Assembly: GCF_002005225.1 (NCBI RefSeq)
Contig: NZ_CP019724.1
Location: 6,093,501-6,157,500 of the forward strand
Source: Streptomyces pactum
Lineage (GTDB): Bacteria; Actinomycetota; Actinomycetes; Streptomycetales; Streptomycetaceae
DNA length: 64,000 nt
Reading direction: 5' to 3'
Shown here: positions 33,008-47,903 of the stretch, one piece after another
Position numbering within the stretch: position 1 is the stretch's first letter
Layout: every line of letters starts with the position of its first letter
Notes under the pieces: model-generated
The model's database searches: none
Told to the model about the DNA's origin: nothing
Seen by the model: the letters and a program-made list of their open reading frames with translations, nothing else
Translations under genes and position numbers: made by a program

Positions 33008-34147
33008 TCAGGTCCGGTTGCGCTCGCCCGGCGCCGACGCCGTAGAGCCGCGCACCACCAGCTCCGGCATGAACACGAACTCGCTGTGCGGCGCGGGCGT
33101 CCCGCCGATCTCCTCCAGCAGGGTGCGCACCGCCGCCTGCCCCATCGCCGGGACCGGCTTGCGGACGGTCGTCAGCGGCGGGTCGGTGAAGGCGATCAGC
33201 GGCGAGTCGTCGAAGCCGACGACCGAGAAGTCCTTGGGTACCTCCAGGCCGCGCTGGCGGGCCGCCCGTATCGCGCCCAGCGCCATCATGTCGCTGGCGC
33301 AGACCACCGCCGTGCAGTCGCGCTCGATGAGCGCGGTGGCCGCCGCCTGGCCCCCCTCCAGGGTGTAGAGCGAGTGCTGGACGAGTTCCGTCTCCACGGT
33401 CTCGGCACTCAGCTCCAGTTGGTCCTGGACGGTGCGGACGAAGCCCTCGATCTTGCGCTGCACCGGCACGAACCGCTTGGGGCCGAGGGCCAGCCCGATG
33501 CGGGTGTGCCCCAGCGAGACGAGGTGTGTGACGGCGAGGCTCATCGCGGCGCGGTCGTCGGGGGAGATGAACGGCGCCTGCACCTTGGACGAGAAACCGT
33601 CGACGAGGACGAACGGCACGCCCTGTGCGCGCAGCCGTTCGTAGCGCTGCATGTCGGCGGTGGTGTCGGCGTGCAGACCGGAGACGTAGATGATGCCGGC
33701 GACCCCGCGGTCGACCAGCATCTCCGTCAGCTCGTCCTCCGTGGAACCGCCCGGGGTCTGGGTGGCGAGGACCGGCGTGTAGCCCTGGCGCGTCAGCGCC
33801 TGGCCGATGACCTGGGCCAGCGCCGGGAATATCGGGTTCTCCAGCTCCGGGGTGATCAGACCCACCAGGCCCTCGCTGCGCTGCCGCAGCCTGACGGGGC
33901 GCTCGTAGCCCAGCACGTCGAGAGCGGCGAGAACGGACTGGCGGGTGGTGGCGGCGACGCCCGGCTTCCCGTTGAGGACGCGGCTGACGGTCGCTTCGCT
34001 CACCCCCGCCTGGGCAGCGATGTCGGCAAGCCGTGTGGTCACAGGGGTGGACTGTACCTGTCGGCCGCCGCCTTGCACACCGATCGGGCGCCGTGGGCGG
34101 CCTGTTGGACGGCCCGTCGGACGCCCCGGCGCGGGCTGCTGCGTCAT
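33008..34147 (-). CDS. malR: LacI-family maltose repressor
   Basis: The 379-residue frame starts at ATG 34147; an internal GTG at 34042 (TTRLADIAAQAGVSEATVSR) would give the usual LacI length, so the 35-residue Arg/Pro-rich extension is uncertain. The helix-turn-helix and hinge (VSRVLNGKPGVAATTRQSVL) come first, then a periplasmic-binding-protein-like ligand domain (GLVGLITPELENPIFPALAQ to ELVVRGSTA). It is divergent from malE with CTTGCA/TGCAAG repeats in the 283-bp gap. By analogy with S. coelicolor MalR it represses malEFG and probably amylase genes until maltodextrins are present. Confidence 0.93.
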   Translation of the reverse strand: MTQQPAPGRPTGRPTGRPRRPIGVQGGGRQVQSTPVTTRLADIAAQAGVSEATVSRVLNGKPGVAATTRQSVLAALDVLGYERPVRLRQRSEGLVGLITPELENPIFPALAQVIGQALTRQGYTPVLATQTPGGSTEDELTEMLVDRGVAGIIYVSGLHADTTADMQRYERLRAQGVPFVLVDGFSSKVQAPFISPDDRAAMSLAVTHLVSLGHTRIGLALGPKRFVPVQRKIEGFVRTVQDQLELSAETVETELVQHSLYTLEGGQAAATALIERDCTAVVCASDMMALGAIRAARQRGLEVPKDFSVVGFDDSPLIAFTDPPLTTVRKPVPAMGQAAVRTLLEEIGGTPAPHSEFVFMPELVVRGSTASAPGERNRT

Positions 34148-34169
34148 CGCGCTCCCTCAGGAAGTGGTG

Positions 34170-34298
34170 GCAAGAGCTTGCAGAGTCTTGCACAACCGGC
34201 CCGATACCGCTCGACCCCGTAAACAAGCGTCTCATGACGGTCGCCAGGAGGTCACGCCCGGATAACTTCGGAGATCTCTTGCACTTTTTTGCTGCAAG
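34170..34298. promoter_or_regulatory. MalR operator candidates in malR-malE intergenic region
   Basis: GCAAGAGCTTGC (34170-34181) is a perfect inverted repeat; a second CTTGCA follows 10 bp later (34187-34192). Nearer malE, CTTGCA (34278-34283) and TGCAAG (34293-34298) face each other across 9 bp. ACAGCGCTGT (34315-34324) is a further palindrome, followed by a TTACGT that could be the malE -10. The CTTGCA half-site recurs before the pullulanase gene. Confidence 0.75.
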
Positions 34299-34430
34299 AC
34301 CTTTCGCCGGGCTTACAGCGCTGTTACGTTCACGTCGCCCGACGGCGGCAACGACGCGGTCGGCAGCGGCAGGAGCGGCGGACGGGCCCGCACCCTGCAC
34401 CACACGGGCTTTCACCCTCAAGGAGAACTC

Positions 34431-35702
34431 ATGCGGCGTGGCATAGCGGCCACCGCGCTGGTGGCGTCCCTCGCTCTCGCGGCGACGGCGTGCGGCGGGG
34501 ACGGCGACAGCGACAGCGAGTCGGGCGGACCGGTCACCATCACGTACTGGGACACCTCGAACGCGACCAACGAGTCGCCGACCTACAAGGCCCTGGTCAA
34601 GGAGTTCGAGGCCGCCAACAAGGGCATCAAGGTCAACTTCGTCAACGTCCCCTTCGACCAGGCGCAGAACAAGTTCGACACCGCCGCCGGTTCCAAGGGC
34701 GCCCCCGACGTGCTGCGCGCCGAGGTCGGCTGGACCCCCGCCTTCGCCAAGAAGGGCTTCTTCCTGCCGCTGGACGGCACCGAGGCCCTCGCCGACCAGG
34801 ACGAGTTCCAGCCCAACCTGATCGAGCAGGCCAAGTACGAGGGCAAGACCTACGGCGTCCCGCTGGTCACCGACACCCTCGCCTTCGTCTACAACAAGGA
34901 ACTGTTCGAGAAGGCCGGCGTCGAGGTTCCCAAGACCTGGGACGACCTGAAGAAGGCCGCCGCCACCATCAAGGACAAGACCGGCGTCGACGGCTACTGG
35001 GCCTCCACGGCCGGCTACTACGCGCAGCCGTTCCTCTACGGCGAGGGCACCGACACGGTCGACGCCGACGCCAAGAAGATCACCGTCAACTCGCCCGAGG
35101 CGAAGAAGGCGTACGGCACCTGGCTGAGCCTGTTCGAGGGCGAGGGCCTGCACAAGGCCGACGTCACCGCCGACGCCTACGCCCACATCCAGGAGGCGTT
35201 CGTCAGCGGCAAGGTCGCCTCGATCATCCAGGGGCCGTGGGAGATCACCAACTTCTACAAGGGCTCCGCCTTCAAGGACAAGAGCAACCTCGGCATCGCC
35301 ACCGTCCCGGCCGGCTCCACCGGCAAGGCGGGCGCCCCGACCGGCGGCCACAACCTGTCGGTGTACGCCGGCTCGGACAAGGCCCACCAGGAGGCGTCGC
35401 TGAAGTTCGTGAAGTTCATGACCTCGGCGAAGTCCCAGGAGACCATCGCCCTGAAGAACTCCACGCTGCCGACGCGCGACGACGCCTACACCGACGAGGT
35501 CAAGGCCGACCCGGGCATCGCCGGCTTCCAGACGGTCCTGCCCGCCGCCCAGCCGCGCCCCGCCCTGCCGGAGTACAGCTCCCTGTGGACCCCGCTCGAC
35601 GACGAGCTGCCGCAGATCGCCGGCGGCAAGCAGTCCCTGGACGAGGGTCTGAGCGACGCCGAGACGGCGATCGCCAAGCTGGTGCCGGACTTCAGCAAGT
35701 GA
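34431..35702 (+). CDS. malE: maltose/maltodextrin-binding lipoprotein of an ABC importer
   Basis: The 423-residue precursor has a signal peptide ending in lipobox LAATAC (modified Cys at about residue 21). The mature part is a family-1 solute-binding protein: ITYWDTSNATNESPTYKALV, AAGSKGAPDVLRAEVGWTPA, YGVPLVTDTLAFVYNKELF and SIIQGPWEITNFYKG. It captures maltose and maltodextrins outside the membrane for MalF/MalG. It is first in the operon malE-malF-malG-aglA. An 18-bp hairpin directly after the stop probably reduces expression of the downstream genes. The ATPase (MsiK-type, shared) is not in the window. Confidence 0.95.
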   Translation: MRRGIAATALVASLALAATACGGDGDSDSESGGPVTITYWDTSNATNESPTYKALVKEFEAANKGIKVNFVNVPFDQAQNKFDTAAGSKGAPDVLRAEVGWTPAFAKKGFFLPLDGTEALADQDEFQPNLIEQAKYEGKTYGVPLVTDTLAFVYNKELFEKAGVEVPKTWDDLKKAAATIKDKTGVDGYWASTAGYYAQPFLYGEGTDTVDADAKKITVNSPEAKKAYGTWLSLFEGEGLHKADVTADAYAHIQEAFVSGKVASIIQGPWEITNFYKGSAFKDKSNLGIATVPAGSTGKAGAPTGGHNLSVYAGSDKAHQEASLKFVKFMTSAKSQETIALKNSTLPTRDDAYTDEVKADPGIAGFQTVLPAAQPRPALPEYSSLWTPLDDELPQIAGGKQSLDEGLSDAETAIAKLVPDFSK

Positions 35703-35707
35703 CTCCG

Positions 35708-35756
35708 GGTGGCCGCCGGGTCCCCCGCTGTGGGGGGAGGGGACCCGGCGGCCACC
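35708..35756 (+). terminator. malE-malF intercistronic hairpin
   Basis: GGTGGCCGCCGGGTCCCC pairs perfectly with GGGGACCCGGCGGCCACC (18-bp stem, 13-nt loop), beginning 6 bp after the malE stop. It can act as a partial terminator and as a 3' stabiliser of a malE-only transcript, giving more binding protein than permease. Confidence 0.8.
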
Positions 35757-35827
35757 GGCCTGCGCGCCGCACCCCTTGATCGTCCCGCACGTCCCGCTCG
35801 TCCAGATGCTCCCGAAGGTGTCGAACC

Positions 35828-36832
35828 ATGACAGTCGCCATCGACCGCGCGACCGGCAAGCGCCGCGGTGACCGCACCCCGCGGCCCGGCCTTGGCCGGC
35901 GTCTGAAAGACGGCTACCAGAAGCACTGGTACGCCTACGCCATGATCGCGCCGGTGGCCGTCGTGATCGGCGTCCTCGTGCTGTACCCGCTGGGGTACGG
36001 CCTCTACCTCACCCTCACCGACGCCAACAGCCTCAACACCGGGCGCACCATCGGCGTCAACGAGATCGAGGCCACCTACGAGTTCATCGGCCTGGACAAC
36101 TACGCCGACATCCTGTGGGGCCCGACCGCCTACGACCGCTTCTGGTCGCACTTCATCTGGACCATCGTGTGGACGGCGGTCTGCGTCGGCCTGCACTTCT
36201 TCATCGGCCTCGGCCTCGCCCTGCTGCTCAACCAGAACCTGCGCGGCCGCACCTTCTACCGGCTGATCCTGGTCCTGCCGTGGGCCGTGCCCACCTTCGT
36301 CACCGTCTTCGGCTGGCGCTTCATGCTCGCCGACGCCGGCATCGTCAACTCGGCCCTGGACTGGCTGCACCTGCCGACCCCCGCGTGGCTCGAGGACACC
36401 TTCTGGCAGCGGTTCTCCGCGATCATGGTCAACACCTGGTGCGGCGTGCCGTTCATGATGGTCTCGCTCCTCGGCGGCCTGCAGTCCATCGACAACAGCC
36501 TCTACGAGGCCGCCGAGATGGACGGCGCGAACGCCTGGCAGCGGTTCCGCTTCGTCACCCTGCCCGGCCTCAGGTCCGTCAGCTCCACCGTCGTCCTGCT
36601 CGGCATCATCTGGACCTTCAACCAGTTCGCCGTGATCTTCCTGCTGTTCGGCAACACCGCTCCCGACGCGCAGATCCTCGTCACCTGGGCGTACCACCTG
36701 GGCTTCGGGCAGCAACCACGCGACTTCGCGCAGTCCGCGGCCTACGGCATCCTGCTGCTGGCCATCCTGATCGTCTTCACCTCCTTCTACCGCCGCTGGC
36801 TGAACCGCAATGAGCAGCAGCTCGCGAACTGA
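35828..36832 (+). CDS. malF: maltose ABC transporter permease MalF
   Basis: The 334-residue inner-membrane permease has about six to seven helices (PVAVVIGVLVLYPLGYGLYL, FIWTIVWTAVCVGLHFFIGL and others). The EAA coupling motif is NSLYEAAEMDGANAWQRFRF in the cytoplasmic loop that contacts the ATPase. It is 125 bp downstream of malE after the hairpin and 13 bp upstream of malG. It pairs with MalG to form the translocation path. The short periplasmic loops match Gram-positive MalF rather than the larger E. coli form. Confidence 0.95.
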   Translation: MTVAIDRATGKRRGDRTPRPGLGRRLKDGYQKHWYAYAMIAPVAVVIGVLVLYPLGYGLYLTLTDANSLNTGRTIGVNEIEATYEFIGLDNYADILWGPTAYDRFWSHFIWTIVWTAVCVGLHFFIGLGLALLLNQNLRGRTFYRLILVLPWAVPTFVTVFGWRFMLADAGIVNSALDWLHLPTPAWLEDTFWQRFSAIMVNTWCGVPFMMVSLLGGLQSIDNSLYEAAEMDGANAWQRFRFVTLPGLRSVSSTVVLLGIIWTFNQFAVIFLLFGNTAPDAQILVTWAYHLGFGQQPRDFAQSAAYGILLLAILIVFTSFYRRWLNRNEQQLAN

Positions 36833-36845
36833 GGCAGGAGCCGCC

Positions 36846-37757
36846 ATGAGTACCACCACCGCGCCGACCAAGGCCCCGGCCGAGCAGGTCACCGCGTCCA
36901 CCGCGCCGCCCCGCCGGGTGCGTGGCCGCGGCGAACGCGGCCGCGCCGCGTCCCTCGCCTCCCACGGCGTCCTGACCGTCGCGAGCCTCATCGCGCTCTT
37001 CCCCGTCGCCTGGCTGGTCTACCTCTCCCTCGGCCCGGACAAGAACGACTACCTGCACCCCGAGCGCATCTGGTCGAAGATGACCTTCGACAACTACGCG
37101 TTCGTGCTCCAGCACACGCAGTTCTTCGACTGGCTGAAGAGTTCGCTGATCGTCTCGCTGGGCACCACGGTCATCGGCGTCATGGTCGCCGCGACCACCG
37201 GTTACGCGGTCTCGCGGATGCGCTTCCCGGGCTACCGCAAGCTCATGTGGGTACTCCTGGTCACCCAGATGTTCCCCATCGCCGTGCTGATCGTGCCGAT
37301 GTACCAGATCCTGTCCGAGCTCCAGCTCGTCGACAGCTACCTCGGTCTGATCCTCGTCTACTGCTCGACCGCGGTGCCGTACTGCGCGTGGCTGCTCAAG
37401 GGCTACTTCGACACCATCCCGTTCGAGATCGACGAGGCGGGCCGCGTCGACGGGCTGAACCCCTTCGGCACCTTCTTCCGGCTGATCCTGCCGCTCGCCC
37501 GGCCGGGCCTCGCGGTGGCCGGCTTCTACAGCTTCATCACCGCGTTCGGCGAGGTCGCCTTCGCCTCGACGTTCATGCTGAGCGACACGAAGTACACCTT
37601 CGCGGTCGGTCTGCAGAGCTTCGTCAGCGAACACGACGCGCAGCGCCATCTGATGGCCGCCACCGCCGTGCTCGTCGCGATACCCGTCTCCGCGTTCTTC
37701 TACCTCGTGCAGAAGAACCTGGTCACCGGCCTGACCGCCGGCGGCACCAAGGGCTGA
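36846..37757 (+). CDS. malG: maltose ABC transporter permease MalG
   Basis: From ATG 36846 the 303-residue product has a 40-residue Pro/Arg-rich cytoplasmic N-terminus, then six helices. VTTRATTGYAVSRM-like segment (TTVIGVMVAATTGYAVSRMR) and the EAA motif FEIDEAGRVDGLNPFGTFFR are typical of MalG. It is the second permease subunit; an ATPase such as MsiK must be supplied from elsewhere. It is co-transcribed with malF and probably with the alpha-glucosidase gene 119 bp downstream. Confidence 0.95.
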   Translation: MSTTTAPTKAPAEQVTASTAPPRRVRGRGERGRAASLASHGVLTVASLIALFPVAWLVYLSLGPDKNDYLHPERIWSKMTFDNYAFVLQHTQFFDWLKSSLIVSLGTTVIGVMVAATTGYAVSRMRFPGYRKLMWVLLVTQMFPIAVLIVPMYQILSELQLVDSYLGLILVYCSTAVPYCAWLLKGYFDTIPFEIDEAGRVDGLNPFGTFFRLILPLARPGLAVAGFYSFITAFGEVAFASTFMLSDTKYTFAVGLQSFVSEHDAQRHLMAATAVLVAIPVSAFFYLVQKNLVTGLTAGGTKG

Positions 37758-37876
37758 CGCCCGACGGGGGAAAACGTCCGGCCGCGGTGCCCATCCGACC
37801 CCGCCGCACCGCGGCCGGCCGCCTCGTCCCCCACCCACGCATCCATGACCAGACCACCGTTACGTACAAGGACGCC

Positions 37877-39610
37877 ATGAGCCAGCAGCACTCCGCCGCA
37901 CCGGCCCCCACCTCCGCCACCGCCACCGTCGCGGGGCGCCGCGACTGGTGGCGGGACGCGGTCATCTACCAGGTGTACCCGCGCAGCTTCGCCGACAGCA
38001 ACGGCGACGGCATGGGCGACCTGGAGGGTGTCCGCACCCGCCTGCCGTACCTGCGCGACCTGGGCGTGGACGCCGTGTGGCTCAGCCCCTTCTACGCCTC
38101 TCCGCAGGCCGACGCCGGCTACGACGTCGCCGACTACCGGGCCGTCGACCCCATGTTCGGCTCCCTGCTGGACGCCGACGCGCTGATCCGCGACGCCCAC
38201 GCGCTGGACCTGCGCATCATCGTCGACCTGGTCCCGAACCACTCCTCCGACCAGTACGAGTGGTTCAAGCGCGCCCTCGCCGAGGGCCCCGGCTCGCCGT
38301 CCCGGGACCGCTACCACTTCCGCCCCGGCAAGGGCGAGAACGGCGAACTGCCGCCCAACGACTGGGAGTCCGTCTTCGGCGGACCCGCCTGGACCCGGGT
38401 CACCGAGCCCGACGGCACGCCGGGGGAGTGGTACCTGCACCTGTTCGCCCCCGAGCAGCCCGACTTCAACTGGGAGCACCCGGCCGTCGGCGACGAGTTC
38501 CGCTCGATCCTGCGGTTCTGGCTGGACATGGGCGTGGACGGCTTCCGCATCGACGTCGCCCACGGCATGGTGAAGGCCAAGGGCCTGCCCGACCTCGGAT
38601 CGCACGAGCAGTTGAAGCTGCTGGGCAACGATGTCATGCCGTTCTTCGACCAGGACGGCGTGCACGACATCTACCGCCAGTGGCGGCTGATCCTCGACGA
38701 GTACTCCGATGCGATGGGGCCCGGAGGGCCTTCCGCACAAGGGCGGGGGCGGGAGACGGGCGGGCGCATCTTCGTCGCCGAGGCGTGGACCCCGACCGTC
38801 GAGCGCACGGCCAACTACGTCCGTCCCGACGAGCTGCACCAGGCCTTCAACTTCCAGTACCTGGGCACCCACTGGGACGCCGAGGAGCTGCGCACGGTCA
38901 TCGACCGCACGCTGGACGCCATGCGCCCGGTCGGCGCGCCCGCCACCTGGGTCCTGTCCAACCACGACGTCACCCGGCACGCCACCCGCTTCGCCAACCC
39001 GCCCGGCCTCGGCACCCAGATCCGCCTGGCCGGCGACCGTGAACTGGGGCTGCGGCGGGCGCGCGCGGCGACCCTGCTGATGCTGGCGCTGCCCGGCTCG
39101 GCCTACGTCTACCAGGGCGAGGAGCTGGGCCTGCCGGACGTCGTCGACCTCCCCGACGAGGTGCGCCAGGACCCGGCGTACTTCCGGGGCGCCGGGCAGG
39201 ACGGCTTCCGCGACGGCTGCCGGGTGCCGATCCCCTGGACGCGCACGGGATCGTCGTACGGCTTCGGCGACGGCGGCAGTTGGCTGCCGCAGCCGGCGGG
39301 CTGGGGGGAGCTGAGTGTCGAGGCGCAGACCGGCGAGCCCGGCTCCACCCTGGAGCTGTACCGCGCCGCGCTGGCGGTGCGCCGCGAGCAGCCCGACCTG
39401 GGCGCGGGCGACGCCGTCGAGTGGCTGCGCGCGCCCGAGGGCGTCGTCGCCTTCCGGCGCGGGGAGTTCGTGTGCGTGGCCAACACCACCGGCGAGTCGG
39501 TGGCGACGCCCGCGTACGGGCGGGTGCTGCTGGCCAGCGGTGAGGTGACCGAGGCGGCCGGCGAGGCGAAGGTGCCGGCGGACACGACGGTGTGGTGGTC
39601 GCGGGCCTGA
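37877..39610 (+). CDS. aglA: cytoplasmic alpha-glucosidase (GH13)
   Basis: From ATG 37877 (MSQQHSAAPAPTSATATVAG) it encodes 577 residues with no signal peptide. The four GH13 regions are present: IVDLVPNHSS, VDGFRIDVAHG with the nucleophile Asp at about 223, IFVAEAW with the acid/base Glu at about 302, and VLSNHDVTRH with the stabilising Asp at about 363. QVYPRSFADSNGDGMGDLEG is typical of oligo-glucosidases. It would hydrolyse imported maltose and maltodextrins to glucose. The segment GPGGPSAQGRGRETG just before the Glu region looks like an in-frame insertion of repetitive DNA in a loop. Last gene of the mal operon. Confidence 0.93.
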   Translation: MSQQHSAAPAPTSATATVAGRRDWWRDAVIYQVYPRSFADSNGDGMGDLEGVRTRLPYLRDLGVDAVWLSPFYASPQADAGYDVADYRAVDPMFGSLLDADALIRDAHALDLRIIVDLVPNHSSDQYEWFKRALAEGPGSPSRDRYHFRPGKGENGELPPNDWESVFGGPAWTRVTEPDGTPGEWYLHLFAPEQPDFNWEHPAVGDEFRSILRFWLDMGVDGFRIDVAHGMVKAKGLPDLGSHEQLKLLGNDVMPFFDQDGVHDIYRQWRLILDEYSDAMGPGGPSAQGRGRETGGRIFVAEAWTPTVERTANYVRPDELHQAFNFQYLGTHWDAEELRTVIDRTLDAMRPVGAPATWVLSNHDVTRHATRFANPPGLGTQIRLAGDRELGLRRARAATLLMLALPGSAYVYQGEELGLPDVVDLPDEVRQDPAYFRGAGQDGFRDGCRVPIPWTRTGSSYGFGDGGSWLPQPAGWGELSVEAQTGEPGSTLELYRAALAVRREQPDLGAGDAVEWLRAPEGVVAFRRGEFVCVANTTGESVATPAYGRVLLASGEVTEAAGEAKVPADTTVWWSRA

Positions 39611-39623
39611 CCGCCCGCCCACC

Positions 39624-39663
39624 GAGGGGCCCGCCGTTTCCCCCGGGGAGCGGCGGGCCCCTC
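39624..39663. terminator. mal operon terminator
   Basis: GAGGGGCCCGCCG pairs with CGGCGGGCCCCTC (13-bp stem, 14-nt loop) 14 bp after the alpha-glucosidase stop; it also serves the convergent hypothetical gene. Confidence 0.8.
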
Positions 39664-39686
39664 GCCCGGTGCGCGGCTGACGCCCG

Positions 39687-40697
39687 TCAGCCGTCGCGCC
39701 GCGCCCACCGGGCGGCCCGGACCGTCCCCTCCTCGATGTCCTCGCGGGGCAGTCCCAGACCCAGCGAGGTCTCCAGGGCGTGGAAGTACAGCGCGAACTC
39801 GTCGGTCAGCTCGGGGTGGTCCAGTTCGGCGCGGCGGATGGCCCGGTTGACGAAGTCGAGCGGTCCGCGCCGGTCGAAGGGGGAGCGGCCCCGGTCGTAC
39901 CAGATCAGTTCGATGATTCCGCCGTCGTCGACGCGGTGGCCGTCGCGCACGTAGTCGAAGGTGTAGATGGCCTTCGCGGAACAGGCGCTCAGGCACACGG
40001 TCTCCGTGATCCCCAGCTCGGCGAAGGCGTCGGCGTCGGCCCAGGCGCCGGGCGGCGTGTCGTGGTACAGCAGGAACGTCCAGTCGCCCGTCTGCCCGAA
40101 ACAGTACGACTTCCCGAGCGTGTCCCAGTCGGCGCGGCCGTCCGCACCGCGCAGGTCCGACAGGCGTGTCCCGGCGGCGACCTGCTCGGGGTCGGCTCCG
40201 TGGAGCAGGGCGATCCGCTCGGCACTGACCCGCTCGCCGCGGAAGAAGGTGAGATTGGTGTAGGGGGCCTGCTCGCGCCACGAGCCGGCGATCCAGGCGA
40301 AGCCCTCCAGCGGGTCGCGTCCGCACGGCGGCGCGGGCGCCGTACCGTCCGCGCCGCCGCCGCGGAACCTGCGGCCCCAGCCGGCGTCTATCCGGTCCAT
40401 CAGCCCGGCCCGGCCGGTGACCGTCCCGTCGAGCCCGCGGACGGCCTCCTCGGCGAGGCAGTACAGCGCCTCGTCCAGGCCCTCGGCGACGAAGACCTCG
40501 TCGTAGGGGCCGCTGTGGCCCCACACCGTGCCGTCCTCCTCGAGGACGAGGAAGAGGCCGGTGTACCCGTCCTCCACATGCTCCTCGTACTGCCCGTACG
40601 ACGTGCCGGTGGGCGGGAACATGGCGTCGTCGAGCAGGTCGGAGCCCGCGGCCAGTCGGTGCCAGGCCTGCTTGAGCGCTTCCTCGGTGATCCGCAT
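39687..40697 (-). CDS. conserved hypothetical protein (possible DUF6461-like part)
   Basis: The 336-residue soluble protein begins MRITEEALKQAWHRLAAGSD. It may contain two related halves: GLFLVLEEDGTVWGHSGPYD in the first, and FAWIAGSWREQAPYTNLTFF with GQTGDWTFLLYHDTPPGAW in the second. The second half has the flavour of streptomycete DUF6461-type proteins, a guess from pattern only. The C-terminal part (RAIRRAELDHPELTDEFALYFH) is helical. It lies between the mal operon and the amylase gene on the opposite strand. Function unknown. Confidence 0.6.
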   Translation of the reverse strand: MRITEEALKQAWHRLAAGSDLLDDAMFPPTGTSYGQYEEHVEDGYTGLFLVLEEDGTVWGHSGPYDEVFVAEGLDEALYCLAEEAVRGLDGTVTGRAGLMDRIDAGWGRRFRGGGADGTAPAPPCGRDPLEGFAWIAGSWREQAPYTNLTFFRGERVSAERIALLHGADPEQVAAGTRLSDLRGADGRADWDTLGKSYCFGQTGDWTFLLYHDTPPGAWADADAFAELGITETVCLSACSAKAIYTFDYVRDGHRVDDGGIIELIWYDRGRSPFDRRGPLDFVNRAIRRAELDHPELTDEFALYFHALETSLGLGLPREDIEEGTVRAARWARRDG

Positions 40698-40819
40698 GGG
40701 GGCAGTATGCGGCCGGGCACTGACAGCGCCCCGGCGCCGGCTCCCCGGCGGAACTTCTCACCCCGACTTCGCCCCGACCGCTGCCCTTTCGGTCGGTGAA
40801 CCCTTAACATCTGCGTCAC

Positions 40820-40856
40820 CGCAAGGTTTCTGAAGGTTTCAGCAAGAGTCTTCAAG
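40820..40856 (+). promoter_or_regulatory. direct repeats upstream of alpha-amylase gene
   Basis: AAGGTTTCTG and AAGGTTTCAG stand 11 bp apart, flanked by GCAAG at 40821 and at 40842 and by CTTCAAGC. They resemble the GCAAG/CTTGC half-sites before malE and the pullulanase gene, only weaker, and such repeats are known operators of streptomycete amylase genes. Confidence 0.5.
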
Positions 40857-40914
40857 CGGGCCTCCGGGCACCTTCGGCTCCCCCCAACGCCTTCGACGAT
40901 GAAGGAAACCCCAC

Positions 40915-42288
40915 ATGGCACGCACAGCCCTCACGGGGGCCGTCGCTCTGGCGGCGGCCACCCTTGTCATGACCCCGACGTCCGCGCAGGCCTCCCCGCC
41001 CGGCGCCAAGGACGTCACCGCGGTCCTCTTCGAGTGGAACTTCGCCTCCGTGGCCCGGGAGTGCACGAACACCCTCGGTCCCGCCGGATACGGCTACGTC
41101 CAGGTCTCCCCGCCCGCCGAGCACATACAGGGCGGGCAGTGGTGGACCTCGTACCAGCCCGTCAGCTACCGGATCGCCGGGCGGCTCGGCGACCGCGCCG
41201 CCTTCAAGGACATGGTGGACACCTGCCACGCGGCCGGTGTGAAGGTCGTCGCCGACGCCGTGGTCAACCACATGTCGGCGGGCGGCGGCACCGGCACCGG
41301 CGGCTCCTCGTACGGCAAGTACGACTACCCGGGCCTCTACTCCTCGTACGACTTCGACGACTGCCGCTCGGAGATCAACAACTACGGAGACCGGTACAAC
41401 GTCCAGCACTGCGAGCTGGTCGGCCTCGCCGACCTCGACACCGGCGAGGACTACGTCCGCGGGAAGATCGCCGGATACCTGAACGACCTGCTCTCCCTCG
41501 GCGTCGACGGCTTCCGCGTCGACGCGGCCAAGCACATCCCGGCCTCGGACCTCGCCGACGTCAAGTCCCGGCTGAGCAACCCGGGCGTGTACTGGAAGCA
41601 GGAGGTCATCCACGGTGCCGGAGAGGCCGTCCAGCCGGGCGAGTACACCGGCAACGGCGACGTGCAGGAGTTCCGCTACGCCTACGACCTCAAGCGCGTC
41701 TTCAACAACGAGAACCTCGCCTACCTGAAGAACTACGGCGAGGGCTGGGGGTACCTGAACAGCGGCGTCGCCGGTGTCTTCGTCGACAACCACGACACCG
41801 AGCGCAACGGCTCCACGCTCAGCTACAAGGACAACGCCACCTACACCCTGGCCAACGTCTTCATGCTGGCCTGGCCCTACGGCGCCCCCGACGTCAACTC
41901 CGGCTACGAGTGGTCGGACCACGACGCCGGACCGCCGAACGGCGGCCGGGTCGACGCCTGCTGGCAGGACGGCTGGAAGTGCCAGCACGCCTGGCCGGAG
42001 ATCAAGTCGATGGTCGCCTTCCGCAACGCCACCCGGGGGCAGGCCGTCACGAACTGGTGGGACAACGGCAACGACGCCATCGCCTTCGGGCGCGGCAGCA
42101 AGGGCTACGTCGTCGTCAACCACGAGTCGGGCGCCCTGACCCGCACCTACCAGACCTCGCTGCCGGCCGGGACGTACTGCGACGTCCAGAGCGGCAGGCC
42201 GGTGACCGTGAACGGCTCCGGCCAGTTCACCGCGACGCTCGGCGCCCACACGGCGCTCGCGCTGCACGCGGGCAAGTCCGCCTGCTGA
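40915..42288 (+). CDS. secreted alpha-amylase (GH13)
   Basis: The 457-residue precursor has a signal peptide with cleavage expected after SAQA (about residue 26). The mature enzyme begins [20 protein letters not shown], typical of streptomycete alpha-amylases. GH13 regions are [29 protein letters not shown] with the nucleophile Asp, the Glu-containing [16 protein letters not shown], and [12 protein letters not shown] with the stabilising Asp. The C-terminal beta domain ends [12 protein letters not shown]. No starch-binding (CBM20) domain is present; most large amylases of the genus have one, so this is the short form. It supplies maltodextrins to MalEFG. Confidence 0.95.
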   Translation: MARTALTGAVALAAATLVMTPTSAQASPPGAKDVTAVLFEWNFASVARECTNTLGPAGYGYVQVSPPAEHIQGGQWWTSYQPVSYRIAGRLGDRAAFKDMVDTCHAAGVKVVADAVVNHMSAGGGTGTGGSSYGKYDYPGLYSSYDFDDCRSEINNYGDRYNVQHCELVGLADLDTGEDYVRGKIAGYLNDLLSLGVDGFRVDAAKHIPASDLADVKSRLSNPGVYWKQEVIHGAGEAVQPGEYTGNGDVQEFRYAYDLKRVFNNENLAYLKNYGEGWGYLNSGVAGVFVDNHDTERNGSTLSYKDNATYTLANVFMLAWPYGAPDVNSGYEWSDHDAGPPNGGRVDACWQDGWKCQHAWPEIKSMVAFRNATRGQAVTNWWDNGNDAIAFGRGSKGYVVVNHESGALTRTYQTSLPAGTYCDVQSGRPVTVNGSGQFTATLGAHTALALHAGKSAC

Positions 42289-42350
42289 ACGGACGTACCG
42301 GGCAGGGGTCGTGAGAGTTCGTGAAAGTTCTTACCGCTGCTTTCACGACC

Positions 42351-42368
42351 CTTGCCGCAAGTCTTGCG
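42351..42368 (+). promoter_or_regulatory. MalR-type operator before amylopullulanase gene
   Basis: CTTGC-C-GCAAG (42351-42361) and CGCAAG-T-CTTGCG (42356-42368) are overlapping perfect inverted repeats, 63 bp before the GTG start. They reuse the CTTGC/GCAAG half-sites found in the malR-malE region. Confidence 0.7.
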
Positions 42369-42430
42369 CGGGCGTTACCGTCTCGCCGGGGTCGGACCCG
42401 ATCGAGCCGTCATCGCAAGGAGCTCACGCC

Positions 42431-47848
<5,418 letters not shown>

Positions 47849-47903
47849 CGGCCGTAGGACTGCGGTTAGGGTGAGCCCTGCTGTTCACGCAACGGGAGGG
47901 CTC

